In this document: in pieces, positions 27,201-42,400 of the stretch
Layout of the letters: the number at the start of each line of letters is the position of its first letter
Numbering within the stretch: the stretch's first letter is position 1
DNA from: Leptasterias polaris
Lineage: Eukaryota > Echinodermata > Asteroidea > Forcipulatida > Asteriidae
DNA: 64,000 nucleotides
Reading direction: 5' to 3'
Assembly (NCBI GenBank): GCA_037783415.1
Contig: JAZGTN010000013.1
Coordinates: 806,001 to 870,000 of the forward strand
Made by a program: the position numbers and the translations under genes
Notes under the pieces: model-generated
The model's input: the letters and a program-made list of their open reading frames with translations, nothing else
Database searches by the model: none
Told to the model about the DNA's origin: nothing

Positions 27201-30200
27201 CCAATCAGGACATACATGATATCCCAGTTGAGGTAATTTGTTGGTGTTATAACCCTATTTGGTTACCAATTTGGGGCTTTGGTATCCTGATCAGGGGATG
27301 AAAGTCCTCATTTGTTGAGATGTTTCCATTTTTGAAAGTCAACATTTAACTCCACCAATTCATTTTTGTATGTTTTTTGCTAAACCAATATTTATTTATT
27401 TACTAGACATCTTCCAGTGCTGCCGCTGCTACTATTGCTAGACTGGCACCCAAACAGTTCTTCCCAATGCTAGTCAGCCATGCACAGAGTTGCCTCAGGA
27501 ACCCAGATCTAGCAACAGTAACCAAGGAAGAATATGACATCATGAAAACACCTGAAGGTGAACTATACAACAAAGCTACCATTGAAAGGTAAGTTTATTA
27601 TTGTTTATAGTTTATATTTTGATGTTAACTTTCTGGTAATGAAGCCAAAGGACCATCATAAGTGACTAGCGCTGTAAACCCCTAAGCCTGACCTGAACTA
27701 GAAAAGATGATGAAGAAATGTCAGTCTTAGATGTGGGAGAAAAACCCCAGAAGGGAGAAACTGCAGGGAGTGACTGAAAAGCAGGAAAGAAACCACATAG
27801 CCAACATGAATGCCCTTCCAAAACAAAAAACACAAAAAAAAAACAGAAACATTTAGCTTATTATCATCATCGCTCTGTAGATTTTCTCTGCAGAGTTGTC
27901 TAATAATGCACCATATTTAAGCTCAGTTGTTTAACAGACAAAGGGTCACTAATAAACAAAGCCATTAAGCTCCGCCCCTATATGCATTGATTAATTGCAA
28001 CCCAACTGCACTCTGGACAAAGAGCTGTCGCATCAAAATCCCACTACAAAATGCAAACAAGTTTCCGCCATCTTGATAGGTGGGTTATGCATTTCTATGT
28101 GCGGATATGGAGTGTTCTCCCTTAATATTGGTGGGCCGAGCCAAATGGCAGTTCACACTTCTGAGGACCAGTCACAATTTTGTCCAAGTGGTCTTGTTGG
28201 CTTGTTTATCTATAGACCTTATGCACATGACGTCATTTGAGTAGGGCGCCCTCGCCTAGAGGTCAAAAGGAAGATGTTCATTGGCTAATCCTGTGCGCCG
28301 AGCATACAAAGCTGTGCGTTTCCATTGTTTCATCATCAGTTTACCTCTAAGATGGCGGCTTGGTGACGTCAATGCATAAGGTCTATTGCTTCCCGCAGCT
28401 TCATGTGATCCGGTGATTGCTCATACTGCTTCAAATAAAGTCCCATACATTCAGTCATTCATTCATTCATAAATGGATTATTAAAAACAAATTTACAAAT
28501 CGCGGCATCAGCCGAATTGCAAGTAAATTTACAACAAAAAAATGTAAACATTTTAAAAAGGCACAATGGAAAAAACAACAATGAGTTACGGAAATGAATT
28601 AAAGTAGGCTTAAGAGAAATGCTGCAAAATCAACTACTGTTAAAATTACGGACAAGGTAAGGCAACGAACTGTTTTTCATTCTTTCAGTTTTACAATTAA
28701 ACTCAGGGATTTTGATTTTCCGCCTAAGAGTTCTAGAGTTATTTGGTGCTGGCAAGTATCATTGAAATTGAGTTGTTTTGTTAAGAGTCATTTTCATGAA
28801 AGAATTACAAAGTGAATGGCGACGATCTTCTAATGATTGAAGCGAGCACTGTGACAGTACCTGGTCGTAAGTTGTGTATGACGTTCCAAACACTATTCGC
28901 AAAGCACGTTTTTGAATACGTTCAATACGGGACCTTTGATTATTACAGGCATGAGAATCTTCCGGATTTTTCCGGAATTCCGGATTTTTCACTTCAAATT
29001 ATGTGGTCTCCGAGTTCAGTGTGAATTTGATATAAAATTTGGGGGGTAGGGTTTGGGTGTATACATGTAAATTTCACTAATCTCTCTAATACGATCAGAA
29101 ACTTTTAGTTAATTTTACCTTTACAATGATTTTTACACCGTTCGAAAATAAATTGCGTCCCGGCGGCGGCGGCCGGACCAATATGCGGTGATTTGTTTCT
29201 TCCATGTGCGTCGCGTATTGTATGCAGCTAGATCTATTGATATGTGTAGACTTTCCTCATTCCCCGCTTCATTCGCGGTACGGTTTGACCGTAATACATG
29301 TACATGTATTTTTACTGTTGCAAAGGAACATGTGTGGAGACATTGAAAAGTCTACTGACGACAGCACACTGTGTTTTGTGTGGATGCCCGCGAATCGTTA
29401 GACTTTTTTACCAGTCGTCATCACGCACGTTCATAGGCAAAAGCGCCAGTTCTTCGATTTGTTTATTGTGTTTTACGGCTGGAGATATTTGTACGCATTG
29501 AACTATGACCTGGAAGAAACTGCAATGAGTGTGCGTCATACACGTGTGTGAGGAGAATCGTCGACGTTTGAGTTGACGTCTCACATTATTTTTCCAAAAT
29601 GCTGCGGTTTGTAAACTGTCAGGATAATCTTGGAGATACTAAAAGGTGTTTGAAGAACAAATTTCAATGTCCAAAAGGGGGCAACACTTAACCCAATGAT
29701 TCACAAACACAGGTAAAGACCCCAAAAATCTAAATTTCCGAACATTACTGCTCCGTTAATATTTTCGTGGATTATTTCGGAAGATCATTTATTTGCTTTT
29801 TTAGACAACATACGTCTGATTTAATTTTGTTTAAAAGTATTTTCGTCCTATTAACTCGTCCCCGGTTCCATCTATGGTCCCCGGTTCCATCTATGGTCCC
29901 ATATAACGGCCAAGGGGTTCACCGAGTGCGGCGCTGACGCCCGAGTAAAGTTGCCCAGTTTCCGGACATGCACAAATTCGGAAATTGCCCAAAATCCGGA
30001 CATGCATTTTTAGCGTTAGATTTTCCCGGATTTTTTTCATCGCCTATTCTCATGCCAATTTTTATCACCAATTATTTTTTCCTTCTTTTTTGTGAAACTC
30101 CATTCTCATGCCTGTTATTAGTTAAAGCTCCACTCCACACAGAGGCTGCATACAAATGACAACATTGAAAGGACATGGACCATGAAACTGGCAGACTAGT

Positions 30201-33200
30201 GCAGGCTTGGGTTGGGCATCTACGTTTATTTTCCTAAACGGCTAAATGGAACTTGTGACTTCCGTTTAACCATTCCCTTCTGATTCAAATCCGAATTGAG
30301 AGTTGGAACTATGTGCGGACCTGTAAAAGGAGCAAATGTCAACATACTGTCCAAGATTTAAAAACATTATACCCATTATACTATCGACAAGGTAGCAAGG
30401 TAGCACGGCACACATCCTTTAAGTACAAACCCTAATGTGTGATGTGCAGCTTCGGAGAGCAGAGACATACATGTAGGTGTCGTTACATGTTAAAGGGTGT
30501 GTACAACATTGGTAAGATTTAAAAATATAAATGTTCACAGATTTGCACATAACTTACATGGTATAAAGATGGTCATGGTGGAGAACTTCTCTTGAAATAG
30601 TTTTGCTTGAAATGCCATAGTTTTTAGGAAATGAGTAAAATAATAGTCTTTATCCCGCAGGATAAAATCCGGATGTTTGAAAAAAAGTTAATGGGGTTTT
30701 TCACTATTTTCTCATGACTCCGTAGACCGATTGAGCTTAAACTTTCACAGGTTTGTTATTTCATGTATATGTTGGGTCACATCAAGTTTGGATACAGGTC
30801 TTTGGCAATTACCAATGTTGTACACACCCTTTAACCCAAAAGGGCACCGTTGCTATACAGTTAATATGATGTTCAGGAGTTTATTGATTGCATTGATGAA
30901 TGAGCCACGTTTGGATGTGGATTTGCAGCCATGTCCGAATTGGCAGCTACAGCTACAACTAGATTTCCTAGAAGTCCTCAGCAACAATCGTAGCCGTTAC
31001 CGTAGCCGCCAATACCGATACGGCCTTAGCAATCTTCAAGGCTTATTTCTGATAATGGACAATGTTCACTGTTTTTTAATACAGAATGGCGAGTGAGAAG
31101 AGCAGTACCGCTAACATGAAGAGAGAGAACAAAGCGTACTCCTACAAGGAACAGCTTATGGAAGTAGAACTACAGAAGGTAGGATCCCATCATTAGTAGG
31201 ATTTGAGACTTTACTTGGTGGAGAATAGATACTTGGGTTTGGGTTTTGGCTTTAGAAACTCCACTCTAAAATAAACGTATTTCATAGGTATAGCTTGTCA
31301 GAATGCATACTTCACACTAACTTTGCACGGTGGAGAAAAGATAGTTCCCAATAGACGCCATCTTTACGGACAACTTGGGTTTTGGCTTTGACAACTTTAC
31401 TGTTACATAAGCTTATTTCAAAGGTATAGCTTTTCTGAATTCATTCACTCTACCATGCATTCTTTGCTCACCACAGCTAGTGATGTGAATTTCAGGCATG
31501 CAATTTTTCAGCTGATTTTATTGTTTTGGTTTCTCAGCTATGCCATTGAAAAGTGAAAAGGACAGTAGAAAGTTTAGCTGTGCTGCGCATTTCCCCTTTT
31601 TGACAAACTTGTTGCATGTATGCAATTTGTGCCTGTTTTGGGGTTGAACTGTGGAAATATTCATTGTGAGGGTATTGGAACAATGCTAAAGGAACTTCAT
31701 ATTTTTATTTTTTATTTTTTTCATTTTGAAGGAAATGGAAGAAAAGAAGAGAGCAAAGGGAATAAAGATTGAAGTCAAGCTGACCAAGAAGCAGCAAGAA
31801 GCTAAAGATGCTGAACTAGCAATAGAGTCTGTCATCCGGAAACGTCTCAAGAAGGTAATGATGCAGTGTCAACCTGCAGTTGAAACTGGTTTGAGCGGGT
31901 CTGAACATGTGATAAGAGGCTGCCATGAAGAAGTGCCTTAAAACAGTATTGGTGCAGTTGAAACTGGTTTGAGCAGGTCTGAACTGGTCTGAACATGTGA
32001 TAAGAGGCTACCATGAAGAAGTGCCTTAAAACAGTATTGGTGCAGTTGAAACTGGTATGAACAGGTCTGAACATGTGATAAGAGGCTGCCTGGAAGAAGT
32101 GCCTTAAAACAGTAAGGATGCAGTTGAAACTGGTTTGAGCAGGTCTGAACTGGTCTGAACATGTGATAAGAGGCTACCATGAAGAAGTGCCTTAAAACAG
32201 TATTGGTGCAGTTGAAACTGGTATGAACAGGTCTGAACATGTGATAAGAGGCTGCCTGGAAGAAGTGCCTTAAAACAGTAAGGATGCAGTTGAAACTGGT
32301 TTGAGCAGGTCTGAACTGGTCTGAACATGTGATAAGAGGCTACCATGAAGAAGTGCCTTAAAACAGTATTGGTGCAGTTGAAACTGGTATGAACAGGTCT
32401 GAACAGGTCTGAACAGGTCTGAACATGTGATAAGAGGCTGCCTGGAAGAAGTGCCTTAAAACAGTAAGGATGCAGTTGAAACTGGTATGAACTGGTTTGA
32501 AAAGATCTGAACCTGAGATAAGGGGCTACTAAGAAGAAGTGCCTTAAAACAGTATGGATGCAGTTGAAACTGGTATAAACTGTTTTGAACCGGTCTGAAC
32601 ATGGTACTAATACCAGGAAGATGTGCCTTGAAACAGTAATGGTGCAGTTGAAACTGGTATGAACTGACTTGAATAAAAAGTGCCTTGAAACAGCTATGAT
32701 TCAGTTGAAACTGGTATGATTTAGTATGAACAGTGTCTTAAATTTGTTGTTGGTTTTTCTCTAATTTTTTTGACTAATTGTATTGTGTATGTTTTTTTAT
32801 AATAAATTGTCTTTTGTACTCATTATTGAATTTGAATGTTTTTGAAACATTGGGAAAACAAACGTAAGTTTTTATTTGTAAACTTGGATGAAATAAATTG
32901 AATTGAATTGAATTGAATTAAGTTGAATTTATCGTTAACTGTTTCTTGCAGCTGGATCAAGACTTATCCACCACTACCAATCTCCTCCATGCTTGTGCCA
33001 GGGGCAATCCCTCCTCCATGGCACACATCATCCCCACCCTGGTGCCTTGTCTGTTGTCCCTTGTGTCATCCCCTCTAGCAGCCTCCCATGTCACTGAGGT
33101 CTTCTTGGCTTTCAGGAAATGTGTGTTCAAGCAGGACCAGATGAATATTGGTAAGTACAATAATGAATATCACTAAGTACAATCATGATTATATTTACCT

Positions 33201-36200
33201 CTCTACTAACCTTCCATTTTGTCCTTTGTGTTCCCAACTTCTTGTGGTCAAGCTATCCCCTTCCCTTCATAAACCCCCCCCCCCCCTTTGTCTTCATAAT
33301 CACTGCTTACCCCTGCTTTCTCTGAATGCTTTCTGCTTTTCTCCCTCCACTCTCTCTATTCATGTATTTCCACTTGACTACTCTTGCAACTCTTTTCTGC
33401 TTGTATGTGTGTTGTGTTGTCATTTAGCCTTCAAGAAAGACTCTGCTAGGGTCGAAACGTCAGGCCACTAACTATTTTTTGCGATTATATTACTCACACA
33501 CAGATCTTGTCTTTATATATTCTGCAACAATGCACTCATACGCATTCAATATTTGTAAAAAAAACTATAGTTGTTCCAACACAGATACATTTTGTAGGTC
33601 CCAATTTCTGCTTTAGCAGGAAATATTTTATTTTGCTAAGACCAAAATGAGCAGGGTAACAGTCACATACAGTTCATTTGACATATATTGGATGGTTTGT
33701 TGTGCTTGGCTACTTTTTGTGCTTGAGCAGCTCTGAAATTGAGCCCAGGGTATGAGTTATGCTGCAATTATTCCCCGGTATATAATGTTCAAATACCTCA
33801 TGTTTGTTTTGATTATTTAGGGAATACCGTTGCCTACTGTACCCTAAGACTGTCCGGTACGGCGTGCCCGATTGAACAAAGCTGGCGTGATGAAGACATC
33901 ATCAGCATGGCATCCAGAGCTGTCGAGGTCATCTATGCAGGTCAAACTCCCACAGCAGAGGTACCCGGAGATGACGATGACCTTTCCAATGATGAGGTCC
34001 AGCTTAGTCTCCTCTCAAGGTGTTTTCCAGCGCCGGCATTTGCGTACTCCTTCCCGCTGTTGAATCACGTGCTCAAAGACGGCGGTACAGTCGTCAAGAA
34101 GAATGAGGAGGTGGTGGAGAAGGCGCTGGGTATCCTTTCTGCACATGCTCAGTTAAGATGCGGTGAGGATCTTATAGATGAAGTTGATGTGGTAAGTTTT
34201 GAGAGTCAGTGCAGTTTCATTCTATAACAAAGTTAACAATAATAGTAATATTAATATATAGTCTTATGTAGCACATCTACCGTATTTTCTTGCGGACAAG
34301 ACGCGTCTTATCTGACTTTTTAGACCCCAAAAATATCGGTGCGTCTTATCTTTCGATGCGCCTTGTCTGCTGACGATTGATTTTTTTTTGATGATCACTG
34401 CGTAAAATAATACCTTTATTTTGTCCAGTTCAAATCAACGGTCTTTGTGTGAAGAATCCTTACTCAATAATGCCGTCAAACAAGGCTCAACTATCCAGAC
34501 ACTGAGACCGTATTTTCGTTTCAACAATCATGCCGCAATCCCCCAGACTGTCCTTTCATTCCAACAATGCCGCAACTTGTTCATCCCCCATGACCGTGCT
34601 TTCATTCCAACAATGCCGCAATGTGTTGGTACTTTCGGTCCAACAGACGTCGGCGTCGTACAAACGTTTTTCTGTGTGGCCGCGTATTCGTTCCGAAAAT
34701 GCTGCAATCAGATTTACTGTCAATGCTGTTGTACAAACGGCATTCACCCAACCTCTATTGTGTGGTGAACTTTGAGGGTTTTTATTGTACAGAATATCTC
34801 CGAAGTGTGCTTGACGTACTATTATGGCTTGACGTACCATTTAAGGATGGGATAATTAAGTACCAATGTTTGTTGGCCAACCTATACGAATTGCACTTTC
34901 GTTTGTTTCATTAAACGTTCAAATATTCATTTTTTAATTGCCTCTTTTTAGTCAAATAAAAAAAATTATCCTTGAAAACAAGGTAATGACCCTTGACAAC
35001 AAAACTAACATTATTTAAGAAGAGGATAGATGTTTTAAACAAATATCTTATGAACGAGATTATAAGTTTGAAATAAATAAAAAGAACTTTAAAACAAAAT
35101 CTTATGAACGAGATTAACAAATTAAAGGTTTGAAATAATGGAAAAGAATTTTATATACAAAAAGAAACACATTACAAAAACTTAAACAAATATATATAAT
35201 GAAACATTTTGTTACGTCTTCCCGGGTGTGGGGATTATTTGCGTAAGGTATATATAAAGGCGACGCTAGTTTTGGTATTAGTCACCGGTAGAGGGCGCAA
35301 CATCTACTGGCTCGGAGGGACTTAGACTGGTAACCTGTCTTTATCAGCAAGGATCCTCATTGTGGGACGTCGGATGTTCATGCTAGGAGGGCCTGGGTTC
35401 GTGTTGCAATATCTTCAGACAGTGCGTGGACCATTGTTTCTGGCCGCTGATTGGGCCGGACTTCATATTATTAACAATGCACAGCGTTGGCTGAATGGAT
35501 GGACGAAGGTCGGTATCAATTTACGTTGGTCTTTTCTGCATGGCTCTACACGCCCATGTGGTTACGGTTTCATTCATGCTTCGAATAGTGTGAACGCTCC
35601 AAAAGGCAACAAAATGACGTCTTTGTGTCAATGTACCGACACCGGGTGGCGCCTGGTGTTCTTCTGTGTGCTGTTAAACATGCGTCTTGTGCGGCGGTGC
35701 GCCTTTTCTGCTGACGTTTGAAATTTTTTGGGGTCATTTTAGGGTCCTGCGTCTTGTCCGCCGAGCGCCTTATCCGCAAGAAAATACGGTACTTACCAAT
35801 AAGGTAGTTAAAGCGCTTGAACAAAGAAAAACCCTTTTTTTAGAAATTTTATTTTTTTATTATTTGTTAGACCCATTTATATAGCACCTTATAAGGGTTT
35901 ATGAGGTGCTGCGGTGCATTCAGCAGCCACTGCAAAAACACCTGGTCAAACTCCTTGTAGCGATAAGTGTAACTAGCTTCTTTTATGGTTTTTACTCAAC
36001 ACACGGGACCTATGGTTGTATGTCCCATCTGAAGGACAAAGCAATAATGGTCAAGTGTCCTGCTTAAGGACATGAGTGCCACGACCAGGACTCAAACCCA
36101 CACTCTGCTGATCAGAAACACCAGAGCTTGAGTCCGGTGCTCTCAACCGCTCGGCCACAACACCACAGATTCAAGTGCATTCTGGTAAACAATGGTCTAA

Positions 36201-36410
36201 CACTCTTGCTCTTCTTTCCCATTTGGTCTGTTGCTCACACTGTAGCTTCTCGGGGCTCAAATATGGTGGGAAAGTCCATTTGTAGCTATAAGATTTTACT
36301 GGACTAGAAATTTGTTTACGAGAGCCGAAGAAAAATGAGAAATAACTTTCCACACATTCTAAAATGTAAATTGTTTTTATTTGAAAAAGCACAAAGAGAA
36401 GAATTTGTGC

Positions 36411-36474
<64 letters not shown>

Positions 36475-39400
36475 AGCATGAATTCAACAGGTTTTTGACA
36501 AACAATTATTTGATTGTATTGATGATGACAGAACGGACCAGAGTTGTTGCCACGGCGAGAGATGCTTGAACTTCTGACCCGTCTTATCGGTAGCAGCGGA
36601 CCTAGCCTTCAGCAGAAGGCAACCAGTGTATTAGTACATCTGTGCCATAGCGCCAGCGGGTTACCAGGATGTACCATGGCCGAACAAGATGAGATTGATG
36701 TGTTGTTGTCAGCATTGCAGTCGTCATGCATGGCTGCACGCGAAGCTGCTCTCATGGTAAGTGTCACACTTGGTTGGTCTTGGACACATCATGGCCTATC
36801 GAAAATATTGTGTCAATAATTTTGGGACTGAGCAAAGAAAAGTTTACTAGAGCGGGACTTGAACCTGCGACCTCCGGATCAATGTGCTGTTGATCTACCA
36901 ACTAAGCTATTTAGTCCTATGTTTGTGGTCTCCCTATTTTGTGAATATTTTTGTTCATGGATGCCAGTCAGAAGCCGTTCAACAATAATATTTTTGAAGA
37001 GAAAATTGACTTGATGACTGAACCAGGTTTTGCTGATGGCTTCACCAACATTTTGATGTGGATGTGGCATTTTACCCTAGCAGTGCCCTGTGTTAAATAC
37101 GAGTAATGCCGTGCATTTCACTGCTTTGTTTTAAATTGCAAATGAAAACTATGGAAACATAGACTGCAGTCAAGGTGTACACAAGTTCAAAGCTGACTTC
37201 CCAAACTTTATTTTTATCAAAACACAAAGGTCATTTAAAGGTACATGGTGTGCTGTAATGGTATAAAGCGGTGCTACTCTTTTTTGGAATTCAATGTTGG
37301 CATCTCTGCTCTGGTGTTTTTTATTCAAGGTTTTTTCCCTCTTGACTATGACTGGGTTTTCACCTAAACATATAGCCATTCTTCAGAGATTGTGTTCAGC
37401 ACTGTGACACAATAGATTTGTCTTTTTATCAAAACGTTTGTTAGGAGTGCTGTTTCTGACTGCCATGATTTCTCACTGTATGACCCCAAAAATAAACTAC
37501 GGAGTGAACAAGTGGCAGTCGGATTCAGCATCTAACAACAAAACTAAGAATGTAAAACATTTTTTATTTTTTTTGTTAGGGGCTGAAAGAGTTGAATGAA
37601 GTTCTTCCCACCATGGATACAGAGAGAGAGACCGCCCTCAACCTGAGCCATCGGGTCCTCATTGCAAAGCACGACCCAGAGGAGAATGTCAAAATAATGG
37701 CTGAAGAGTAAGTTCACCCTGTTCTCACTTCCAAATAAATCAAATAGATTTGTACATGGTGCTACTGCAAACCCGTTGTCTCCACCATTTTATCTCCACC
37801 ATGCAAAGTTTCAAATCCTACTCATGTACATGGTGTTACTAAAAACCTTACTAGATTGTATCTCCACCATGCAAGGTTTCAAATCCTACTCAAGTACATG
37901 GTGTTACTGCAAACCTTACTAGATTGTATCTCCACCATCCTACTCAAGTATATGGTGTTACTGCAAACCTTACTTGATTGTATCTCCACCACCCTCCAAG
38001 TTTCAACTCCTTCTCATAATCATGGTGTTACTAGAGTATACCTCCACCATATGCAGCTAATATACAGGTGAAATTGCGGCTGATTGGAAAATAGGCTGGC
38101 CCCTTAATATTAATAACTAGTTCTTATATAGCACATTTTTTCAATAACGGTCTCAATGTGCTTTACATTAGTGCCCTGGTCATTGGGCCAATAACATTCC
38201 TGTGATCTTTCTCAGCTCCCAGGGGAGTATACAGCCTGAGCTGCTGTGGCGCTCAGAAGCTTTTTCATACACAATATCAACATCTACCCTTGCAGGTACC
38301 CATTTATACCCCTGGGTGAAGAGAAGCAATACTAGTAAAGCATCTTGCTCAAGGACGCATGTGTCATTACCGGAATTCGAACCCACATTCCGATGACTTA
38401 ACCACCAGAAGCAAGTCTGTGCCAAGATCATACCAGTGTGCAGGATCCCATGCAAAGATGTCCGTGATTTGATGAATTGAATGTATGTTGGTATTATCCA
38501 CAGGTTATGGGATGAAGCGGCACTCGTCGTCGACCCCGACCTCTGCTCTCTGACCATCGATGATGTCATCCACAGCCAAGAGGTAGTCAGGCAGTCTGCT
38601 GCCCTCGCATTAGCCACATTACTAGAGGATTACAGCAAAGAGATTGAGGGAACCCTGTCAAGACTCTTCTCTCTCCATCAGGACAAGCTTCTGGTGAGTG
38701 AAAACCTGATTTCAGGCAGCTCTGTTATGACTAGGCCTTCAGATATCCATTGAAACGGTGTAGAGAGTCTATAAACCGCTAGCGTGCAACATTCTGTACG
38801 GTCAGGGCGCTTTGTCGCCACACCAAGAGGAAGTTGTTATTCAATTTTCAAGATTTTTCATTTTCATACAATCTCATCATTGCTGAATTCAGTCCTTTAA
38901 TATTTGTCTGCCTGATTTAAAAGTAGTTATTATTTTTTTTTTCAGATGTTAAAAAATCTTGCTCTTTTGATTTTTTCTTTAGTGTTGAAGATCCTGTATA
39001 TAGAAGTTCCTTGAAACCTCAATCTCCAGGAGTTACTAAGCGGTTGAAATCCCATCATTTCAACATACCTCCTAAAGTTGTCAAATTTGGATTCAAGTTT
39101 TAGACATTTTTGTCAGCAATGACTCTCTACCCTGTGACTTCCACCACAAAACAATTTCTTTATTTCTGACTGTTCTTTACCGTTCAAGTGGTTTGGGTGA
39201 TGTCCTAACCAGCCTGCATTGTGGTGAAAACACCTGAACTGTAAATGTGCTTAGTTGATTAACCCTCTTACTGTCTGACCATTCAATATCACCCACTGTG
39301 GTTTTGAATGATAGATAAATTATGCCAGCCTGCAATATGATATCATGTGGTGTATGCAACAACACGGTAAACAGTCAACCTTCCTGCTGACCAACCATTC

Positions 39401-42400
39401 AATACTATCCACTGTGGTTTTGATTGATATATAAATGTTGCCAGCCTGCAATATGATAACATTTGGTGAATGCGTACACAGTACACAGGCAACCCTCTTA
39501 CTATCTGACCAATCAATATAAACCACTGTTAATCTGAATTATAGATAAACTATGCCAGCCTGCAATCTCATAACTTGTGATGAATGCATCTTCACATTAC
39601 ACACATGTGTACACAGCTCCTATGCACACACAGCTCTGTGTTGCAGTCCCTCTGTGGACATTCCTTTGTTCTGTACACTTCAGGAAAATCCTATTCTTCA
39701 ACACTGCAAAAAACACTGTGTGGACTTGTGTAAGTCCACATAGTGTTTCAAGTCCCTACATAATGTGGACCTCTTTACTTCTCAGGTCCACACTTGGTAT
39801 TTAGTGTGAAAGCAGTTAAACCATGGTACAAACCCGTGCCGTGGAATGATTTCAAATGGTTGGTCGACTCACTGGAAAGGGTTGGCTATTCATCAAAATC
39901 TTACTAAAGTCACTCTTACCTTTGTTGTGTTTCGTACAGATTCTCCCACCTGTTCTGGATAGCCTCGGGCGTCTTAAATCAGAATCCCCGCCCGATGATT
40001 TCTCGTCCCGCTGCGGCATCGCCAACGCTCTGGGGAAGATCTCACCGTACCTCAAGAAGAGTCAAGTGTCGGAAGTGTTCCGATTCTTTGTTCCAGATGG
40101 GTTGAATGATCGGAATGAGGAGGTACGGAAAGTCATGCTGCAGGCTGCAACAGCAGTCATTGACAACCAAGGCAAGGTCAGTGTAAATGCTAGCCCTGCT
40201 AGTTTATACATATTTCTCTTGTTGCATCCACAGTCTTTATCTTTTTTTTGTGTCACCTGTTTGTCTTGTATCCATGTTTATAGTTTGTTTGTCTTCTGCA
40301 AGCCTTTGCTTAACCCTGGGATGCCCCGCCCCCATTCAATATACACGAATTGCATTGGTTACTGCAGCGTGCAGTACGCTGGGAAAACCTGTATACCTCA
40401 ATTACAATGTTGATTTCATACTTTTTTTAAAGCTAATAATCTTTCTAGACGTTATAGTGATAGTTTGGCAAAAAAAAACAAAAAAAAAAACTATGTTTTA
40501 CCCGTGTCCATGGGTCATACTGCCTAAAGGGTCATAGGCCGTGTCAATCAGGCCTGTCTGAGGATAGAATATGAGGGGTTTCACCTGTTTTTGAAAAAAA
40601 AATTAACGAGTAATTAACTAAAATGTGTTTTCAGTCTACTGGCTGCATACCGGTAGGCCATCTGACAGCCTCTCTTTTGTTTTGGTTTACATAGATTCAC
40701 TTTTTGCCCTCCATCTTTTTGCCTGATTATTTGGCGTATATATGTCATATTCTGTATATATGTCATATTCTGTATATATGTCATATTCTGTATATATGTC
40801 ATATTCTGTATATATGTCATATTCTGTATATATGTCATATTCTGTATATATGTCATATTCTGTATATATGTCATATTCTGTATATATGTCATATTCTGTA
40901 TATATGTCATATTCTGTATATATGTCATATTCTGTATATATGTCATATTCTGTATATATGTCATATTCTGTATATATGTCATATTCTGTATATATGTCAT
41001 TCTGTATATATGTCATTCTGTATATATGTCATATTCTGTATGTATGTTATATTTTGAGAAGAGTTGTATGAAATAAATGTTGACTTAAATTTAATTGAAT
41101 TGAAATTAAAGGGGAAAGGACCTCCAAATTTGTTTACGACTTTGTCCTATTTCAGATTTTACGTATATATTCTTCATTTTTATCATTTGTAATAATGCCG
41201 TTTTCATACATATTTAGGCCTTCAATGAAAATGAATAATTATGATTTTATCTCCCGTTGTGATTAGGAGAGTGTCGTCATACTTCTCCCGGTATTTGAAA
41301 AGTTCCTAGACGAGGCACCAAGCACATCGTCCTATGATTCTGTGAGACACAGCGTGGTCATCCTCATGGGATCACTAGCGAAACATCTGGACAAGTCCGA
41401 CCCCAAGGTCAAACCCATCGTGGCTAAACTGATCGAGGCGCTCTCCACACCATCCCAACAGGTGAGAACATTTTTTCCAGGGGTTAAATCTTACCCCAAA
41501 TTCAAGCTCAGTCTATTTCATCTCGTCTCTGCTTAAACGGAGAAGTCTAACATGTGTATATATAGGAGCAGATGTTTGAAACTAAAAGCTTTTTTTGTTT
41601 AGTGCAACCCCCTAATTATTTACAATTTACTCGGTCAGTTTCCCTTGTGGTTTGTTTCTTGATATTTGAATTAAAAATAAGTTATTCTTCCCTCTTTGGT
41701 GATCCCTGGTTTACACGCCGGTAAAGGTTGTATGGCTTCTGGCTGGCTGCCCCAAACAAAATAGGGAGACCCCCAACACTGAGCTAGATTAGATAGCTCA
41801 GTTGGTAGAGCCAACAGAGTTTTTTGTTTTTCTTCTCTTTTTCCTATAGTTCGCCGAAGCACTACTTTATCTTCTGAATCTCATGTTTTATGTTTATTCT
41901 TTCCAGGTTCAAGAAGCAGTCGCCAACTGCCTTCCGCCTCTCGTCCCAGCTATCAAACCAGATGCCCCGGCCATCGTCAAGAATCTCTTGGCCTTGTTAC
42001 TAGAGTCGGAGAACTACGGAGAGAGGAAAGGGGCAGCCTACGGTCTGGCCGGGTTGGTGAAGGGGTTGGGTATACTGTCACTCAAACAGCTTAATATCAT
42101 GTCGTCACTACAGGATGCTATACAAGATAAGAAGAATTTCAGACGTAGAGAAGGTAGGTTACTTAAAAAGCAAAGAATCCTGAACCAAGCTGTCCAGGTT
42201 GGATAAATAATCGCTGGTGACCGACTAGTTTGACCACTCATGCATTAAATGCACATTCTTGCACAACAGCTTGCATGTGTTCAGAGGCAAATTTTTCAAA
42301 CTCTCTGCATATATTCCCAAAATGGTTCAGATCAGTCAACAAACGGCAAAGATTTTGGGTTTTTTTTTCAATTGTGATATGTATAAATCTAAAATACTTT

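Noticed and set aside
31847..32346. Overlapping 75-100-aa frames with repeated [14 protein letters not shown] on the - strand
   Set aside because: They are translations of the ~80-bp tandem repeat after exon 19.
35362..35721. 119-aa frame [12 protein letters not shown]... as a gene
   Set aside because: It lies wholly inside a TIR element, has no recognised domain and runs into the element's terminal repeats.
36381..36569. Poly-Tyr / poly-Ile frames
   Set aside because: Translation of a (TTA)n microsatellite.
40614..41071. Long open frames on both strands encoding MTYIQN- or SYSVYM-type hexapeptide repeats
   Set aside because: They are the by-product of an 18-bp (multiple of 3) minisatellite lacking stops; it lies in a GCN1 intron and has no gene signals.
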